Source: Actinobacteria bacterium HGW-Actinobacteria-7 (lineage in GTDB: Bacteria; Actinomycetota; Coriobacteriia; Anaerosomatales; PHET01). Taken from it: a DNA stretch of 64,000 nt. The first letter of the stretch is position 1, and each line of letters begins with the position of its first letter. The translations under genes were made by a program, and so were the position numbers. Shown one piece after another: positions 43,465 through 52,682 of the stretch. The notes under the pieces are model-generated. The model was not told the origin of the DNA, did no database searches, and saw only the letters and a program-made list of their open reading frames with translations. The stretch is taken from assembly GCA_002841275.1 (NCBI GenBank), contig PHET01000001.1, positions 34,464 through 98,463 on the forward strand, in the 5' to 3' direction.

Positions 43465-43478
43465 CGTACACCTGTTCG
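43465..43478. promoter_or_regulatory. LexA box 4
   Basis: CGTACACCTGTTCG, one mismatch in the left half. It lies over the predicted lexA transcription start and upstream of the ribosome site. Confidence 0.75.
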
Positions 43479-43494
43479 ATACACGGGGGGACCC

Positions 43495-44118
43495 ATGGCC
43501 TACCAGCGCGAACTCACCAAACGTCAGCAGCAGATCCTGGATTTCATCCGTGCGGAGCTTCACTTGCGGGGCTATCCGCCCAGCGTGAGGGAGATCGGCG
43601 AGGCCATTGGGCTTTCGTCTTCTTCGACGGTTCACTCACATCTGGCTGCGCTCGAAGCCAAGGGGTTCTTGCGCAGGGACCCCTCGAAGCCGCGCGCGCT
43701 TGAGGTTCTCGACTTCAGGGACACCGATACCGCGGTGGACTATGGGCAGGTTCACGCAGTGCCCTTGGTAGGCCACGTCGCAGCCGGAGAGCCGATTCTC
43801 GCAGCAGAGAATATCGAGCAGACGATTCCGTTGCCAGCTGAGTTCTCGGGAGAATCGACGTTCATCCTCCGGGTGCGCGGCGAATCCATGATCGATGCCG
43901 GCATTCTCGACGGGGACTACGTGGTCGTCAAGCAGCAGCAGACCGCTTCCAACGGAGATATCGTCGTCGCTTTGCTCGAGGACAGTGCAACGGTGAAGAC
44001 CTACTACCGCGAGTCGAACCGGATCAGGCTCCAACCCGAGAACAGCACCATGGAGCCGATCTACTCCAGAGAAGTTGAGATCCTTGGCCGTGTGGTCGCC
44101 TTGTTCCGCCGAATCTAG
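43495..44118 (+). CDS. lexA: SOS repressor LexA
   Basis: 207 aa. The winged HTH spans 1-65 ('[16 protein letters not shown]', '[20 protein letters not shown]'). The autoprotease domain has cleavage site Ala97-Gly98 in '[10 protein letters not shown]', catalytic Ser131 in 'VRGESMID' and Lys168 in 'ATVKTYY'. ATG 43495 follows a run of six G. The upstream region carries its promoter with boxes 3 and 4; recA in this window carries an identical type of box. It is convergent with hflX, 12 nt apart. Confidence 0.97.
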   Translation: MAYQRELTKRQQQILDFIRAELHLRGYPPSVREIGEAIGLSSSSTVHSHLAALEAKGFLRRDPSKPRALEVLDFRDTDTAVDYGQVHAVPLVGHVAAGEPILAAENIEQTIPLPAEFSGESTFILRVRGESMIDAGILDGDYVVVKQQQTASNGDIVVALLEDSATVKTYYRESNRIRLQPENSTMEPIYSREVEILGRVVALFRRI

Positions 44119-44130
44119 CGCTCGACGAGT

Positions 44131-45444
44131 TCACTCGTTAGAATCGGCACCGATCTCGAATACGCGGAACTGCGGTGCAATCTCCGGTGGAACGCGCAAG
44201 ATCAGTCGGGTGCCATCTTCGTCGTGACTCTCTGAGACGATCTGCGCATGCTCGTGGGCGACCGCAACCAGATCCCCTCGTGTGAATGGAATCCGCACCG
44301 ACAGCGTGACACTGCTACGTGCAGCCTCCTCGGCGATTCGCGCGATGAGTCGGTCAATCCCCTCACCGGTGGCAGCCGCGGTGCACGCGGCCTGTGGGTA
44401 TCGCTTCTCAAGCGCGGCACGGTCCTGTGCATCGACCAAGTCCCACTTGTTCAAGACCACGACGCCTGGACGATCGATGGCTCCGATATCGGCGAGCACC
44501 TCTCGGACCGCTTGCATCTGCGCCTCTCGCTGCCCCGCGCTCGCGTCGGTCACATACAAGAGCAGATCGGCCTCGTTCACCTCATCGAGCGTCGACTTGA
44601 ACGCCTCGACCAACCCATGCGGAAGCTTGTTGATGAAGCCGACCGTGTCGGTGATAGTGACCTGCCGGCCCTCGGGCAGCTCCATCCGCCGCGTGGTCGA
44701 GTCCAAAGTCGCGAAGAGCATATCCGCCGAGAGAACCCCAGCTCCTGTCAGTGCGTTGAGCAGTGTCGACTTGCCCGCGTTGGTGTAGCCCACCAAAGCG
44801 ATCCGAAACACGCCGCCGCGCGCTCTGCCCTTGCGCTGAAGCTCCCGCTCGACCGCAACAGACGCGAGTTCGCGTTTGAGTTCGCTGATGCGCTTTCGCG
44901 TGAGGCGTCGATCCGTCTCCAGCTGAGACTCACCGGCACCGAACCTCGCCCCGACACCTCCGCCCAGCCGTTCTTTGGTGAGGTGGCCCCACATGCCTCG
45001 GAGACGCGGCAGTGAGTATTCCATACGAGCAAGGTCGACTTGCAGTTTGCCTTCTCTACTGACCGCGTGCTGGCCGAAGATGTCGAGGATCAACGCCGTG
45101 CGATCGAGTACACGCGTATCAGGCAGGAGGTCCTCGACGTTGGCCTGTTGCCGAGGGCTGAGTTCGTCGTCGAATATCACCAGATTCGCTCCGGTGTTCT
45201 TTGCTAGCTCGACGATCTCTTCGGCCTTGCCTGCGCCGATGAAGGTCTTGGGGTGCGGTCGCTCCATCCGCTGCGTGGCCGTTCCCACCACATCGGCTCC
45301 AGCGGTCTCCGCCAGTCGCTGAAGCTCCTCAAGCGATTCCTCGATCGGCCAGTCTGCGCGGCTGCGGTCGACGCCAACCAGAACAGCGCGGTCGCGCTGC
45401 TCGATGCGGTCCTCATCGGTATGGGGATGAATGCGTTCTCTCAC
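44131..45444 (-). CDS. hflX: GTPase HflX, ribosome-associated
   Basis: 437 aa, normal size; splits or rescues stalled 70S ribosomes in other bacteria. The N-terminal HflX domain (about 20-190) has 'TFIGAGKAEEIVELAKNTGA' and 'DDELSPRQQANVEDLL', then a linker 'LARMEYSLPRLRGMWGHL'. The G domain (about 205-370) has G1 'VGYTNAGKSTLLN', G3 'DTVGF' and G4 'NKWD'. GTG 45444 was chosen because the frame upstream (to 45714) overlaps the aminotransferase gene; ribosome site modest. It lies 16 nt after that gene and probably shares its transcript. Confidence 0.94.
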   Translation of the reverse strand: MRERIHPHTDEDRIEQRDRAVLVGVDRSRADWPIEESLEELQRLAETAGADVVGTATQRMERPHPKTFIGAGKAEEIVELAKNTGANLVIFDDELSPRQQANVEDLLPDTRVLDRTALILDIFGQHAVSREGKLQVDLARMEYSLPRLRGMWGHLTKERLGGGVGARFGAGESQLETDRRLTRKRISELKRELASVAVERELQRKGRARGGVFRIALVGYTNAGKSTLLNALTGAGVLSADMLFATLDSTTRRMELPEGRQVTITDTVGFINKLPHGLVEAFKSTLDEVNEADLLLYVTDASAGQREAQMQAVREVLADIGAIDRPGVVVLNKWDLVDAQDRAALEKRYPQAACTAAATGEGIDRLIARIAEEAARSSVTLSVRIPFTRGDLVAVAHEHAQIVSESHDEDGTRLILRVPPEIAPQFRVFEIGADSNE

Positions 45445-45460
45445 TCTGAGAGTATGCCCC

Positions 45461-46618
45461 TCACAGGGAAGTCTTGATGCGCTCAAGCGCCTCGACAAGT
45501 CGATCGTCGGGAGTCGCCAGCGAGATTCGGATGTAGCCCTCGCCATCGGGCCCATACGAACTGCCCGGGGCGACGATGACACCGGCCTTATCGAGCACGA
45601 GGCCTGCATACTCGGCCGACGTGTAGCCCTCCGGTATACGCGCCCAGACATAGATGGTTCCCTTGGGCACACGCGCGGACAATCCGATGCTCGACAGTGC
45701 ATCCATGACCACATCGCGGCGACGCTGGTAGACGGCGCTCATCTCGTGCACGTCGTCCTGCGGTCCGAGCATGGCCTCGATCGCGGCCTCCTGGACTGCG
45801 GTGAAGATGCCGGAGTCGATGTTGGACTTGACGGTGCTCAACGCCTTGATGGCCTGAGCGTTACCGCAAGCGAACGCGGCACGCCAACCGGTCATGTTGT
45901 ACGCCTTCGAGCAACTGAACAGCTCGATGGCCACATCACGCGCACCCGGACGCTCGAGCAGCGCAGATGCGCGGTACCCGTCGAATCCGAGTTCGGAGTA
46001 GGCGTTGTCATGGACCAGCAGGATGTCGTGCTCCTTGCAAAACGCGATCGCACGGTCGAAGTACTCAACCGGAGCAATAGCCGAGGAGGGGTTGTTGGGG
46101 TAGCTGATGAACATCATCTTGGTCTTGGCCAGCACATCCGCTGGAGTCGATTCGAAGTCGGCGAGGAAGTCGTTCTCCTCGGTCATGGGCATCCAGTGCG
46201 TGAGCCCGCCGACCAGAACGCCGCCGGTGTGGTAGACAGGATAGCCAACACCCGGCACCAGCGTGTACTCGCCAGGATCGACGAACGCCGGGAACAGATG
46301 CGCGATGCCTTCCTTGCTTCCGATGAGCGCCAGCACCTCGGTGGCAGGATCCAGCTCCACCGAGAACCGCCGCTTCATCCACTCGGCACAGGCCTCACGG
46401 TACGGCTTCGACCCTGCATACGCCGGGTACTGATGATTCTTGGGCTTCTTGGTCGCCTCTATCATCGCTTCGACAATGCGATTGGGGGTGGGCATGTCCG
46501 GATCGCCGATGCCCAGCGAGATGACGTCTACACCCTGAGCCTGCTTCGCCTCCTTCTTGCGGTCGATCTCCGCGAACAGGTACGGCGGCAGGTTCTCGAT
46601 GCGCTTAGCGGTCCTCAC
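45461..46618 (-). CDS. dapL: LL-diaminopimelate aminotransferase (probable)
   Basis: PLP class I aminotransferase, 385 aa. Catalytic Lys238 lies in 'LFSCSKAYNMTGWR'; 'SLGIGDPDMPTP' and 'HQYPAYAGSKPYREACAEWM' and 'ISYPNNPSSAIA' are typical of DapL2-type LL-DAP aminotransferases. These convert tetrahydrodipicolinate directly to LL-diaminopimelate for lysine and peptidoglycan. dapF lies just upstream on the same strand, which supports the assignment; other aspartate-family aminotransferases remain possible. GTG 46618 with AGGGGAGAGGG upstream. Confidence 0.75.
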   Translation of the reverse strand: MRTAKRIENLPPYLFAEIDRKKEAKQAQGVDVISLGIGDPDMPTPNRIVEAMIEATKKPKNHQYPAYAGSKPYREACAEWMKRRFSVELDPATEVLALIGSKEGIAHLFPAFVDPGEYTLVPGVGYPVYHTGGVLVGGLTHWMPMTEENDFLADFESTPADVLAKTKMMFISYPNNPSSAIAPVEYFDRAIAFCKEHDILLVHDNAYSELGFDGYRASALLERPGARDVAIELFSCSKAYNMTGWRAAFACGNAQAIKALSTVKSNIDSGIFTAVQEAAIEAMLGPQDDVHEMSAVYQRRRDVVMDALSSIGLSARVPKGTIYVWARIPEGYTSAEYAGLVLDKAGVIVAPGSSYGPDGEGYIRISLATPDDRLVEALERIKTSL

Positions 46619-46738
46619 TGATGCCCTCTCCCCTTACAAGTTATCGATTGTGCATGGTTTCTGACAGGTTGTGCGTGACATGGTAGCACTCGCACTGTGT
46701 CATCCGAGGTTCTGATTCGGACGAATTCGCGAGGGCGC

Positions 46739-47620
46739 CTACTCGTCTTCCGCGTCATCTTCGATGACGAGCTCTCCCGAGAATACCTCCTCGGCAGGAC
46801 CGGTCATGAGAACGCGACCGTCTTGGGCCCAGCTGATCTGCAGCTCGCCGCCCGGAAGCTCCACTGTGACGTCGCGATTCACCAGTCCACACAGCACCGC
46901 CGCCACTGTGGTCGCGCAGGCGCCGGTGCCACAAGCGAGGGTCTCCCCTACGCCGCGCTCCCACACGCGCAGCCGGATATGCTCGGAATCGACCACCTCG
47001 GCGAACTCGACGTTGGTCTTGCGCGGGAACGCAGGGTCGGTCTCGATGACCGGGCCCAGTTCGTGCACCGGAGCGTCCTCGGCATCCTCTACGAAGATCA
47101 CGCAGTGCGGGTTGCCCATAGACACACAGGTGACCTCCACCGTCCCGAACTCCGTCTCAAATGGCACCTGAACGATCGCTTCGCCTGAAACGGGCGAAAG
47201 AGTCGTGGGGATTGCCGGCGGATCCAGAATCGGCTCGCCCATATCCACGGTCGCGAGCGCGAGCAGGCCATTCTCATCGCGCGTAACCTCGATGGTGAGG
47301 ACACCGATGGCCGTCTCGACCCGCACGACATCCTGGTCGACGGGAACGAGCCCGTGATCCACCACGTACTTCGCGAAACAGCGGATACCGTTGCCGCACA
47401 TCTCGGCAATCGAACCGTCGTTGTTCCTGAACCACCAGCTGAAATCGGCCGTGTCGACCGTCGCCGGCCTCACCAGCATGAGTCCGTCAGCGCCGATCCC
47501 GAAGTTGCGGTCGCAGAACCACTCGACTGCCTCAGGAGAGAAGTCGAGCTCTTCGGCCCGGTCGTCTATGACCACGAAGTCGTTGCCCAAGCCATGCATC
47601 TTCACAAAAGCCAGTTCCAC
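46739..47620 (-). CDS. dapF: Diaminopimelate epimerase
   Basis: Converts LL- to meso-diaminopimelate with two cysteines as acid and base. 293 aa. Cys75 is in 'EMCGNGIRCFAKY' and Cys230 in 'LACGTGACATT'; the N-terminus 'FVKMHGLGNDFVVID' is diagnostic. The GTG at 47620 is preceded by GAGGAG. The DAP pathway variant with dapL plus dapF needs no succinylase or acetylase genes. miaA lies 39 nt upstream. Confidence 0.96.
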   Translation of the reverse strand: MELAFVKMHGLGNDFVVIDDRAEELDFSPEAVEWFCDRNFGIGADGLMLVRPATVDTADFSWWFRNNDGSIAEMCGNGIRCFAKYVVDHGLVPVDQDVVRVETAIGVLTIEVTRDENGLLALATVDMGEPILDPPAIPTTLSPVSGEAIVQVPFETEFGTVEVTCVSMGNPHCVIFVEDAEDAPVHELGPVIETDPAFPRKTNVEFAEVVDSEHIRLRVWERGVGETLACGTGACATTVAAVLCGLVNRDVTVELPGGELQISWAQDGRVLMTGPAEEVFSGELVIEDDAEDE

Positions 47621-47659
47621 GAGGTGCTCCTCGGCATCAGATGGGGACGGTACCTTGCC

Positions 47660-48631
47660 TCACCAGTCTAGCGCGCGGAGCGCCTGCGTGAGGGCATCTT
47701 CGAGCGACAGCTCGGTGACGTCCAACCAACGAACTCGTGAATCCGCCTTGAACCACGTGAACTGACGCTTGGCATAGCGACGAGTCGCTTGCTTGATCGC
47801 GAGAACCGCCTCGGACAGATCCGCCCCCTGCTCTACGACCGGCACCAGCTCCTTGTACCCGATCGCTTGCTGAGCCGTAAGGGCCTCTCGGAAGCCAAGA
47901 TGCAGCAGCCGCTCCACCTCGCCTGGAAGCCCGAGGGACATCATGGCGTCTACACGCGCGTCGATTCGTTCGTAGAGGTGAGGGCGCTCCATCGTCAGAC
48001 CTATGAAGCGCGCATCGTAGATGCTCTCTCTGACCGAAAACCGCTCGCTGTGCGCCGCATAACTCACACCCGCCTCGTGCATCTCAAGCGCTCGAATGAC
48101 GCGGCGAGTGTTGTTCGGATGGATGAGCGCGGCAGAGGCCGGATCTGCACTCTGGAGCAGGGCGTAGACGCGGTCCGGCCCCTGTCGTTCAGCGACCGCC
48201 TCATAGCGCTCTCGCACCGCGTTCGCACGCTGCTCGCCTTCCGGAAACTCAAACGGGTCGAGCACTGCTCGAACGTAGAGCCCGGTCCCACCGACCACGA
48301 CCGGCACACGCGCGGCGCCCGCGATGCAGGCGATCGCGTCACGAGCAATCTTCTGGTAGAGCGCCGCCGAGAACGGCTCGCCAGGATCCACCACATCTAT
48401 GCAGTGATAGGGCACACGACGATCGCCCGCAGGCGGCTTCGCGGTCCCGACGTCCATGCCGCGATACACCTGCATGGAGTCGGCTGAGACGATCTCGCCG
48501 TCAAGTGCCACGGCGAGCGCCTCTGCGAGCGCCGTCTTTCCTACTGCGGTGGGGCCCACAACAGCGACAACGCGTTGGCGGCGAAGACGGTCTTGGTCAG
48601 TTGATGTCGTTGGTTGAGGTTCTAGGTCCAT
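47660..48631 (-). CDS. miaA: tRNA dimethylallyltransferase
   Basis: Adds the isopentenyl group to A37 of tRNAs reading codons starting with U. 323 aa. P-loop 'GPTAVGKT' (26-33), 'VSADSMQVYRGMDVGTAKP', 'VVGGTGLYVRAVLDPF' and 'QAIGYKELVPV' are family hallmarks. The start at ATG 48631 has a weak ribosome site, 3 nt after the upstream fusion gene. It works directly before MiaB, also encoded in this run (50067-51401), so the full ms2i6A pathway is here. Confidence 0.95.
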   Translation of the reverse strand: MDLEPQPTTSTDQDRLRRQRVVAVVGPTAVGKTALAEALAVALDGEIVSADSMQVYRGMDVGTAKPPAGDRRVPYHCIDVVDPGEPFSAALYQKIARDAIACIAGAARVPVVVGGTGLYVRAVLDPFEFPEGEQRANAVRERYEAVAERQGPDRVYALLQSADPASAALIHPNNTRRVIRALEMHEAGVSYAAHSERFSVRESIYDARFIGLTMERPHLYERIDARVDAMMSLGLPGEVERLLHLGFREALTAQQAIGYKELVPVVEQGADLSEAVLAIKQATRRYAKRQFTWFKADSRVRWLDVTELSLEDALTQALRALDW

Positions 48632-48634
48632 GCG

Positions 48635-50011
48635 CTAAGTGTAGCGGTCAACCTGAAACCGCTCGAACGCGCACGGCTCGCCAGACCCGATCCCTGCTTT
48701 CGCCAGCGCGATTCTCACCTGCGTCTCGACGTCGTCGACGCCCTCAAGCGCGGGCAGAAGCAACCCACGGCGCCAACCGCTGGAGACTATGACGCCGTAG
48801 CGTTCAGGATCGAGATCGGCCAATGAACAACTCTCCGCCTCGTGCAAGACGTCCACCTTGATCTCGAGGTCGTCGAGTTCGTCTGCGCTAAGCGGCGGAA
48901 ACCGTGGGTCTCGGGTGGCAGCCTCGATGGCGTTCCCTGTGACTTCCAAAGCCAGGGACTCACGTGTGGGCACGATGGTTCCAATGCAACCGCGCAACTC
49001 GTTGTTGCGATGCAGTGAGACGAAGCTGCCGGCGCTCGCGGCGTACTCCGAGTTCTGCAACACAGCCGTAGCCATGACTTCCCCGTGGCGCACATAGAGC
49101 TCTATAGCGTGACGCGCCAAGGCCACTATCTCTGCCTCCGGTTGTCCCGGCATACCGCCCTTCAGACCGTGTGACCGCTGTGTGGCGGCAGGCGTAGGCT
49201 TCACCGCTGCATCGCCCACTAACGCCGTCAGATAGCCCACGCCCCACGGGCCTTCGTAGGCGAGTACGCGCGTCGGCACGTGCGGTGTGCCGCAGTAGCC
49301 GGCCAAGGCGATGAACGACCGGAGACCGCACTCACCCCCGGCCTCGATGAGAGCCGGATCGATATCCGCCAGACGGCCCAGCTCACCCGAGCGTACACAG
49401 CCGACAATGGCCTCATCCAACAAGGTCGCGCTCGGCGAATACCCGGCGGGCGCATCAGGCGTCAACCGATGGCTCAAGTCCCCACTCGCGATGAACGCAG
49501 CACGTCTCCCAAGTCGCTCGGCACACAACCGCACAAGTTCGCCGACACGGTGGTGCTCGGCATAATCCAGGAACGAAAGGGACAACACGACGATGGGCAC
49601 GGTACCCGTGGGCTCAAGGAATGAAAGTGGCACGATGGTCGCGTGATCCAGTCCTTCACCCCGTAGCCGTGGTGCCTCGGAACGTGCGACCACCGGAATA
49701 CCTGCGGCGTTGAGCTCAGCTGTCAGCTCCTTGGCAAAGGTGGGATCGCCCGGCCATCGGAACGTAGTGGAGTCGCCGAACTGCGACAGGTCGCCCGCGA
49801 AGTACTCCGAGTCGTCAACGACGAATGCGTCCGAGAAGGCCGGAGCATGCGGCGACATGACAATGAGCATCTCAGGATGAAATCCGACAAGGGCCGCCCG
49901 CGCCCGCGAAAGCGCGCTCAGAGAATCCGCCGTGACCGATGATCGGGCGCCTCCCACTCCCGGCACCATGATGGGTGGATGAGGCGAGATGACGCCGAAG
50001 ACCGGCACCAT
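48635..50011 (-). CDS. AmmeMemoRadiSam A/B fusion: LigB/Memo-like plus AMMECR1
   Basis: 458 aa. Residues 1-265 resemble the Memo/extradiol-dioxygenase (LigB) family: 'VFGVISPHPPIMVPGVGG', 'MSPHAPAFSDAF' and 'FIASGDLSHRLTPDAP' carry His residues in the expected places. Residues 280-458 are an AMMECR1 domain with the conserved 'NNELRGCIGTIVPTRESL' and 'RDPRFPPLSADELDDLEIKV' in pieces. The AmmeMemoRadiSam system normally also has a radical-SAM enzyme; none other than miaB and rimO is here. Function is unknown in bacteria. ATG 50011 with GGGAGG at 7 nt; the longer frame to 50152 overlaps miaB. Confidence 0.85.
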   Translation of the reverse strand: MVPVFGVISPHPPIMVPGVGGARSSVTADSLSALSRARAALVGFHPEMLIVMSPHAPAFSDAFVVDDSEYFAGDLSQFGDSTTFRWPGDPTFAKELTAELNAAGIPVVARSEAPRLRGEGLDHATIVPLSFLEPTGTVPIVVLSLSFLDYAEHHRVGELVRLCAERLGRRAAFIASGDLSHRLTPDAPAGYSPSATLLDEAIVGCVRSGELGRLADIDPALIEAGGECGLRSFIALAGYCGTPHVPTRVLAYEGPWGVGYLTALVGDAAVKPTPAATQRSHGLKGGMPGQPEAEIVALARHAIELYVRHGEVMATAVLQNSEYAASAGSFVSLHRNNELRGCIGTIVPTRESLALEVTGNAIEAATRDPRFPPLSADELDDLEIKVDVLHEAESCSLADLDPERYGVIVSSGWRRGLLLPALEGVDDVETQVRIALAKAGIGSGEPCAFERFQVDRYT

Positions 50012-50066
50012 GGTGAAACCTCCCTCCCAGCAGTCTCGCCCCAACGACGAAGAGAGCCTGCGCTGC

Positions 50067-51401
50067 CTAGGAGTTCGTACCCAACCTCGCGGACAAAAAC
50101 CATGTCTGCGCCTCTTCGATGATGACCGGAAGGATGCGCCCGGCGAAGTCATCTGCGCACCTACCGGGGGGCACCGGAACGTGGGCTACCTTGTTGCCAG
50201 GCGTTCGACCGGTGAGGATGAGCGGATCGCGCTTGCTCGGCCCTTCGAACAGGACCTCCGTGACCGTACCGACCAGCCTTCGGTTATTGTTGAGCGCCGA
50301 TGCCTGCACCACCTCGACCAAGCGATCGAAACGTGCCTGAACCACCGCTCGATCGACGGCACCGTCCATCTCGGCCGCAGGCGTGCCTTCTCGCGGCGAG
50401 TAGATGAACGTGAATGCCTGGTCGTAGTGGCAGCGCTGAACGATGTCCATGGTGCGATTGAAGTCGTCCTCGGTCTCACCTGGGAACCCAACTATCACAT
50501 CGGTTGACAGCGCGAGTCCCGGTATAGCCGAATACAGGCGCTCTACCAAGCCAAGATAATCATCGCGTGTGTACACGCGGTTCATCAAATCCAGCACCCG
50601 GTCAGAGCCCGACTGCACCGGCAGGTGAAGATAGGGCATGACTGCGGGTTCTTCCGCCATCGCCGCGATGGTGGCGTCCGAGAGATCCTTGGGGTGGCTT
50701 GTGGCGAACCGCACACGCGCAACGCCGGTTCTGGCTACCGCGCGCAAGATCTCGGCAAAACGAGGTTCACCATAGAGATCCCGCCCGTAGCTGTTGACGT
50801 TCTGCCCCAGCAGAGTGACCTCGAGAACGCCGTCGGCGACCAAGGCTTCAACCTGACTCACGATCTGCTCGAGGGGTCGGCTCCGTTCGCGGCCGCGCAC
50901 GTAGGGAACGACGCAGTAGCTGCAGAAGTTGTCGCAGCCCACGGTTATGGGAATCCAGGCATGCCATGGGTGTTCCCGCTCGCCGGGAAGATCGCTTGCG
51001 AATTCGAATGACTCATCCAATACCTCAACCTGAGGTTTACGTTGAGAGTACGCAGCGTCAATCAACACTGGAAGGTGTGAGATGTTGTGCGTGCCGAACA
51101 CGACATCCACATGCGGTAGCTGGTCCAGCAGTCGCTGACCGTCTCGCTGGCCGATGCACCCACCCACGGCGATGACCGGTCCCCCTACCCCACCCGGTTT
51201 GAGCACCTTGAGAGACGCAACCTGCCCTCTGAGGCGCTCATCCGCATTCTCACGAACGCAGCACGTCATGAAGACGATGACATCAGCGTCTTCGGCGTTC
51301 TCGACCGGGCGCATGCCCTGCGCGCGCAGCAGTCCGGCGACCCTCTCGGAGTCGTGTTTGTTCATCTGGCACCCGAAGGTACGAATCAGGTAGGTGTCCA
51401 T
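50067..51401 (-). CDS. miaB: tRNA-2-methylthio-N6-dimethylallyladenosine synthase
   Basis: Radical-SAM methylthiotransferase acting on i6A37 tRNA made by MiaA. 444 aa. The N-terminal auxiliary cluster uses Cys11, Cys47 or Cys48, and Cys82; the radical-SAM motif C-x3-C-x2-C is Cys156, Cys160 and Cys163 in 'VGCDNFCSYCVVP'. A C-terminal TRAM-like stretch starts near 'LVGTVTEVLFEG'. It starts at 51401 and ends 55 nt before the fusion gene. 'TFGCQMNKHDSERVAGLL' confirms MiaB rather than RimO. Confidence 0.96.
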   Translation of the reverse strand: MDTYLIRTFGCQMNKHDSERVAGLLRAQGMRPVENAEDADVIVFMTCCVRENADERLRGQVASLKVLKPGGVGGPVIAVGGCIGQRDGQRLLDQLPHVDVVFGTHNISHLPVLIDAAYSQRKPQVEVLDESFEFASDLPGEREHPWHAWIPITVGCDNFCSYCVVPYVRGRERSRPLEQIVSQVEALVADGVLEVTLLGQNVNSYGRDLYGEPRFAEILRAVARTGVARVRFATSHPKDLSDATIAAMAEEPAVMPYLHLPVQSGSDRVLDLMNRVYTRDDYLGLVERLYSAIPGLALSTDVIVGFPGETEDDFNRTMDIVQRCHYDQAFTFIYSPREGTPAAEMDGAVDRAVVQARFDRLVEVVQASALNNNRRLVGTVTEVLFEGPSKRDPLILTGRTPGNKVAHVPVPPGRCADDFAGRILPVIIEEAQTWFLSARLGTNS

Positions 51402-51441
51402 AGGCGTGGGAGTGTATCACGGTCCGCGGCCTGTGTGCCGC

Positions 51442-52275
51442 TCAGAGCTCAGCTCCAGCCCTGAGAAGAGCATCGATGGCGGCATCGGGGATTCGCACGC
51501 TGCCCAAACCAGCGTTCGGCGCATCAGGTCCATGGAAGTCGCTGCCGCCGCTGACAAGCACGCCCAGACTACGAGCAAGCTCGCTGTAGCGTGCTCGCTG
51601 CTCGGGTGAATGATCGGCATGGTATGCCTCGATGCCTCCGAGCCCGACTTCGACAAGACCGACCAGCAGGTCGTCCACCTTGCTCACACCTGGATGGGCG
51701 ACCACTGCGATACCGCCCGCGTCACGTATACGAGCAATCGCCTCTGCGGGCGACGTGACGTCCTTTGTCACGTAGAACGGCCGTCCCCTGCCAATGAACC
51801 GCTCAAACGCCTCTGTGACCGTCTCAGCATGCCCTGCGGATACCAGCGCTCGCGCCACATGGCTTCTCCCCACAGCGCCACCCGCCGAGATTGCGAGAAC
51901 CTCTTCGAAGGGCACCGGATAGCCGGCTGCACCAAGTACCGAAACCATCGTCTCCGCACGTCTGAAACGCGCGTGTCGCAGCGACTCAAGCGCGAGCAAG
52001 AGACTCTCGTCCTCAGGATCGATGAAGTAGCCCAGGATGTGCACATCTCGGCCGGAGTCCGTGACGGAAGAGAGTTCGACAGCGGGAATGAGCTTCAGGG
52101 CAGTGTGACTGGCGGCAGTACGGGCTTCAGTAAGCCCCTCGACAGAGTCGTGGTCAGCGATCGCCAGAACATCAAGCTGTCTCGCTGTCGCGACTTCAAC
52201 GAGTTCCGAGGGCGTGAGCGTGCCGTCTGACGCCGTAGAATGCACATGAAGGTCGGCACGCATCAGCGGACTCAC
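51442..52275 (-). CDS. PHP-domain phosphoesterase
   Basis: 277 aa, metal-dependent hydrolase of the PHP family, close to bacterial nucleoside 3',5'-bisphosphate phosphatase/RNase AM-type proteins. Metal-ligand motifs are 'ADLHVHSTASDGTL', 'IADHDSVEGL', 'IPAVELSS', 'VVAHPG' and 'GSDFHG'. GTG 52275 overlaps the spoVS stop (GTGA-type); the ATG at 52263 is the alternative. Substrate not determined; pAp or 5'-oligoribonucleotide cleavage is the family precedent. Confidence 0.9.
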   Translation of the reverse strand: MSPLMRADLHVHSTASDGTLTPSELVEVATARQLDVLAIADHDSVEGLTEARTAASHTALKLIPAVELSSVTDSGRDVHILGYFIDPEDESLLLALESLRHARFRRAETMVSVLGAAGYPVPFEEVLAISAGGAVGRSHVARALVSAGHAETVTEAFERFIGRGRPFYVTKDVTSPAEAIARIRDAGGIAVVAHPGVSKVDDLLVGLVEVGLGGIEAYHADHSPEQRARYSELARSLGVLVSGGSDFHGPDAPNAGLGSVRIPDAAIDALLRAGAEL

Positions 52276-52277
52276 TC

Positions 52278-52550
52278 TCAGCCGTGCATGTCCCTGGTCT
52301 GTACCAAGAGGCGGATCGCTGTGCGCTCCTCGCCGTTGATCAAGATGTCGGCGAACGCCGGCACGCAGATGAGTTCGACGCCGGACGGAGCGACAAATCC
52401 GCGAGCGATCGCAATCGCCTTGATCGCCTGGTTGAGCGCCCCTGCACCAACCGTCTGCATCTCAACCGCTCCCTGCTCACGCACTATGCCCGCAAGCGCA
52501 CCCGCGACTGAGTTAGGATTGGACTTCGTGGATACCTTGAGGACTTCCAT
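52278..52550 (-). CDS. spoVS: Stage V sporulation protein S homologue
   Basis: 90 aa, an Alba-like small protein: 'EVLKVSTKSNPNSVAGALAG', 'AVEMQTVGAGALNQAIKAIA', 'GFVAPSGVELICVPAF'. SpoVS affects septation and sporulation in Bacillus but is also conserved in non-sporulating Thermus and several actinobacterial lineages. ATG 52550 has AGGAG upstream. Its stop is close to the PHP gene start, so the two are co-transcribed. The GHKL ATPase gene lies 132 nt upstream on the same strand. Confidence 0.93.
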   Translation of the reverse strand: MEVLKVSTKSNPNSVAGALAGIVREQGAVEMQTVGAGALNQAIKAIAIARGFVAPSGVELICVPAFADILINGEERTAIRLLVQTRDMHG

Positions 52551-52682
52551 CACGACTCCTGGAGTGAGCTGATCTACGGGCCGCCTGCACGCCAGCGGCG
52601 TCTGCGTTAATTGCGTCAACGTTGCTACGAGTGTCCTATGTGAATGAGCGCGCACAATTATAACCTGACAGCCAGATGCTCG

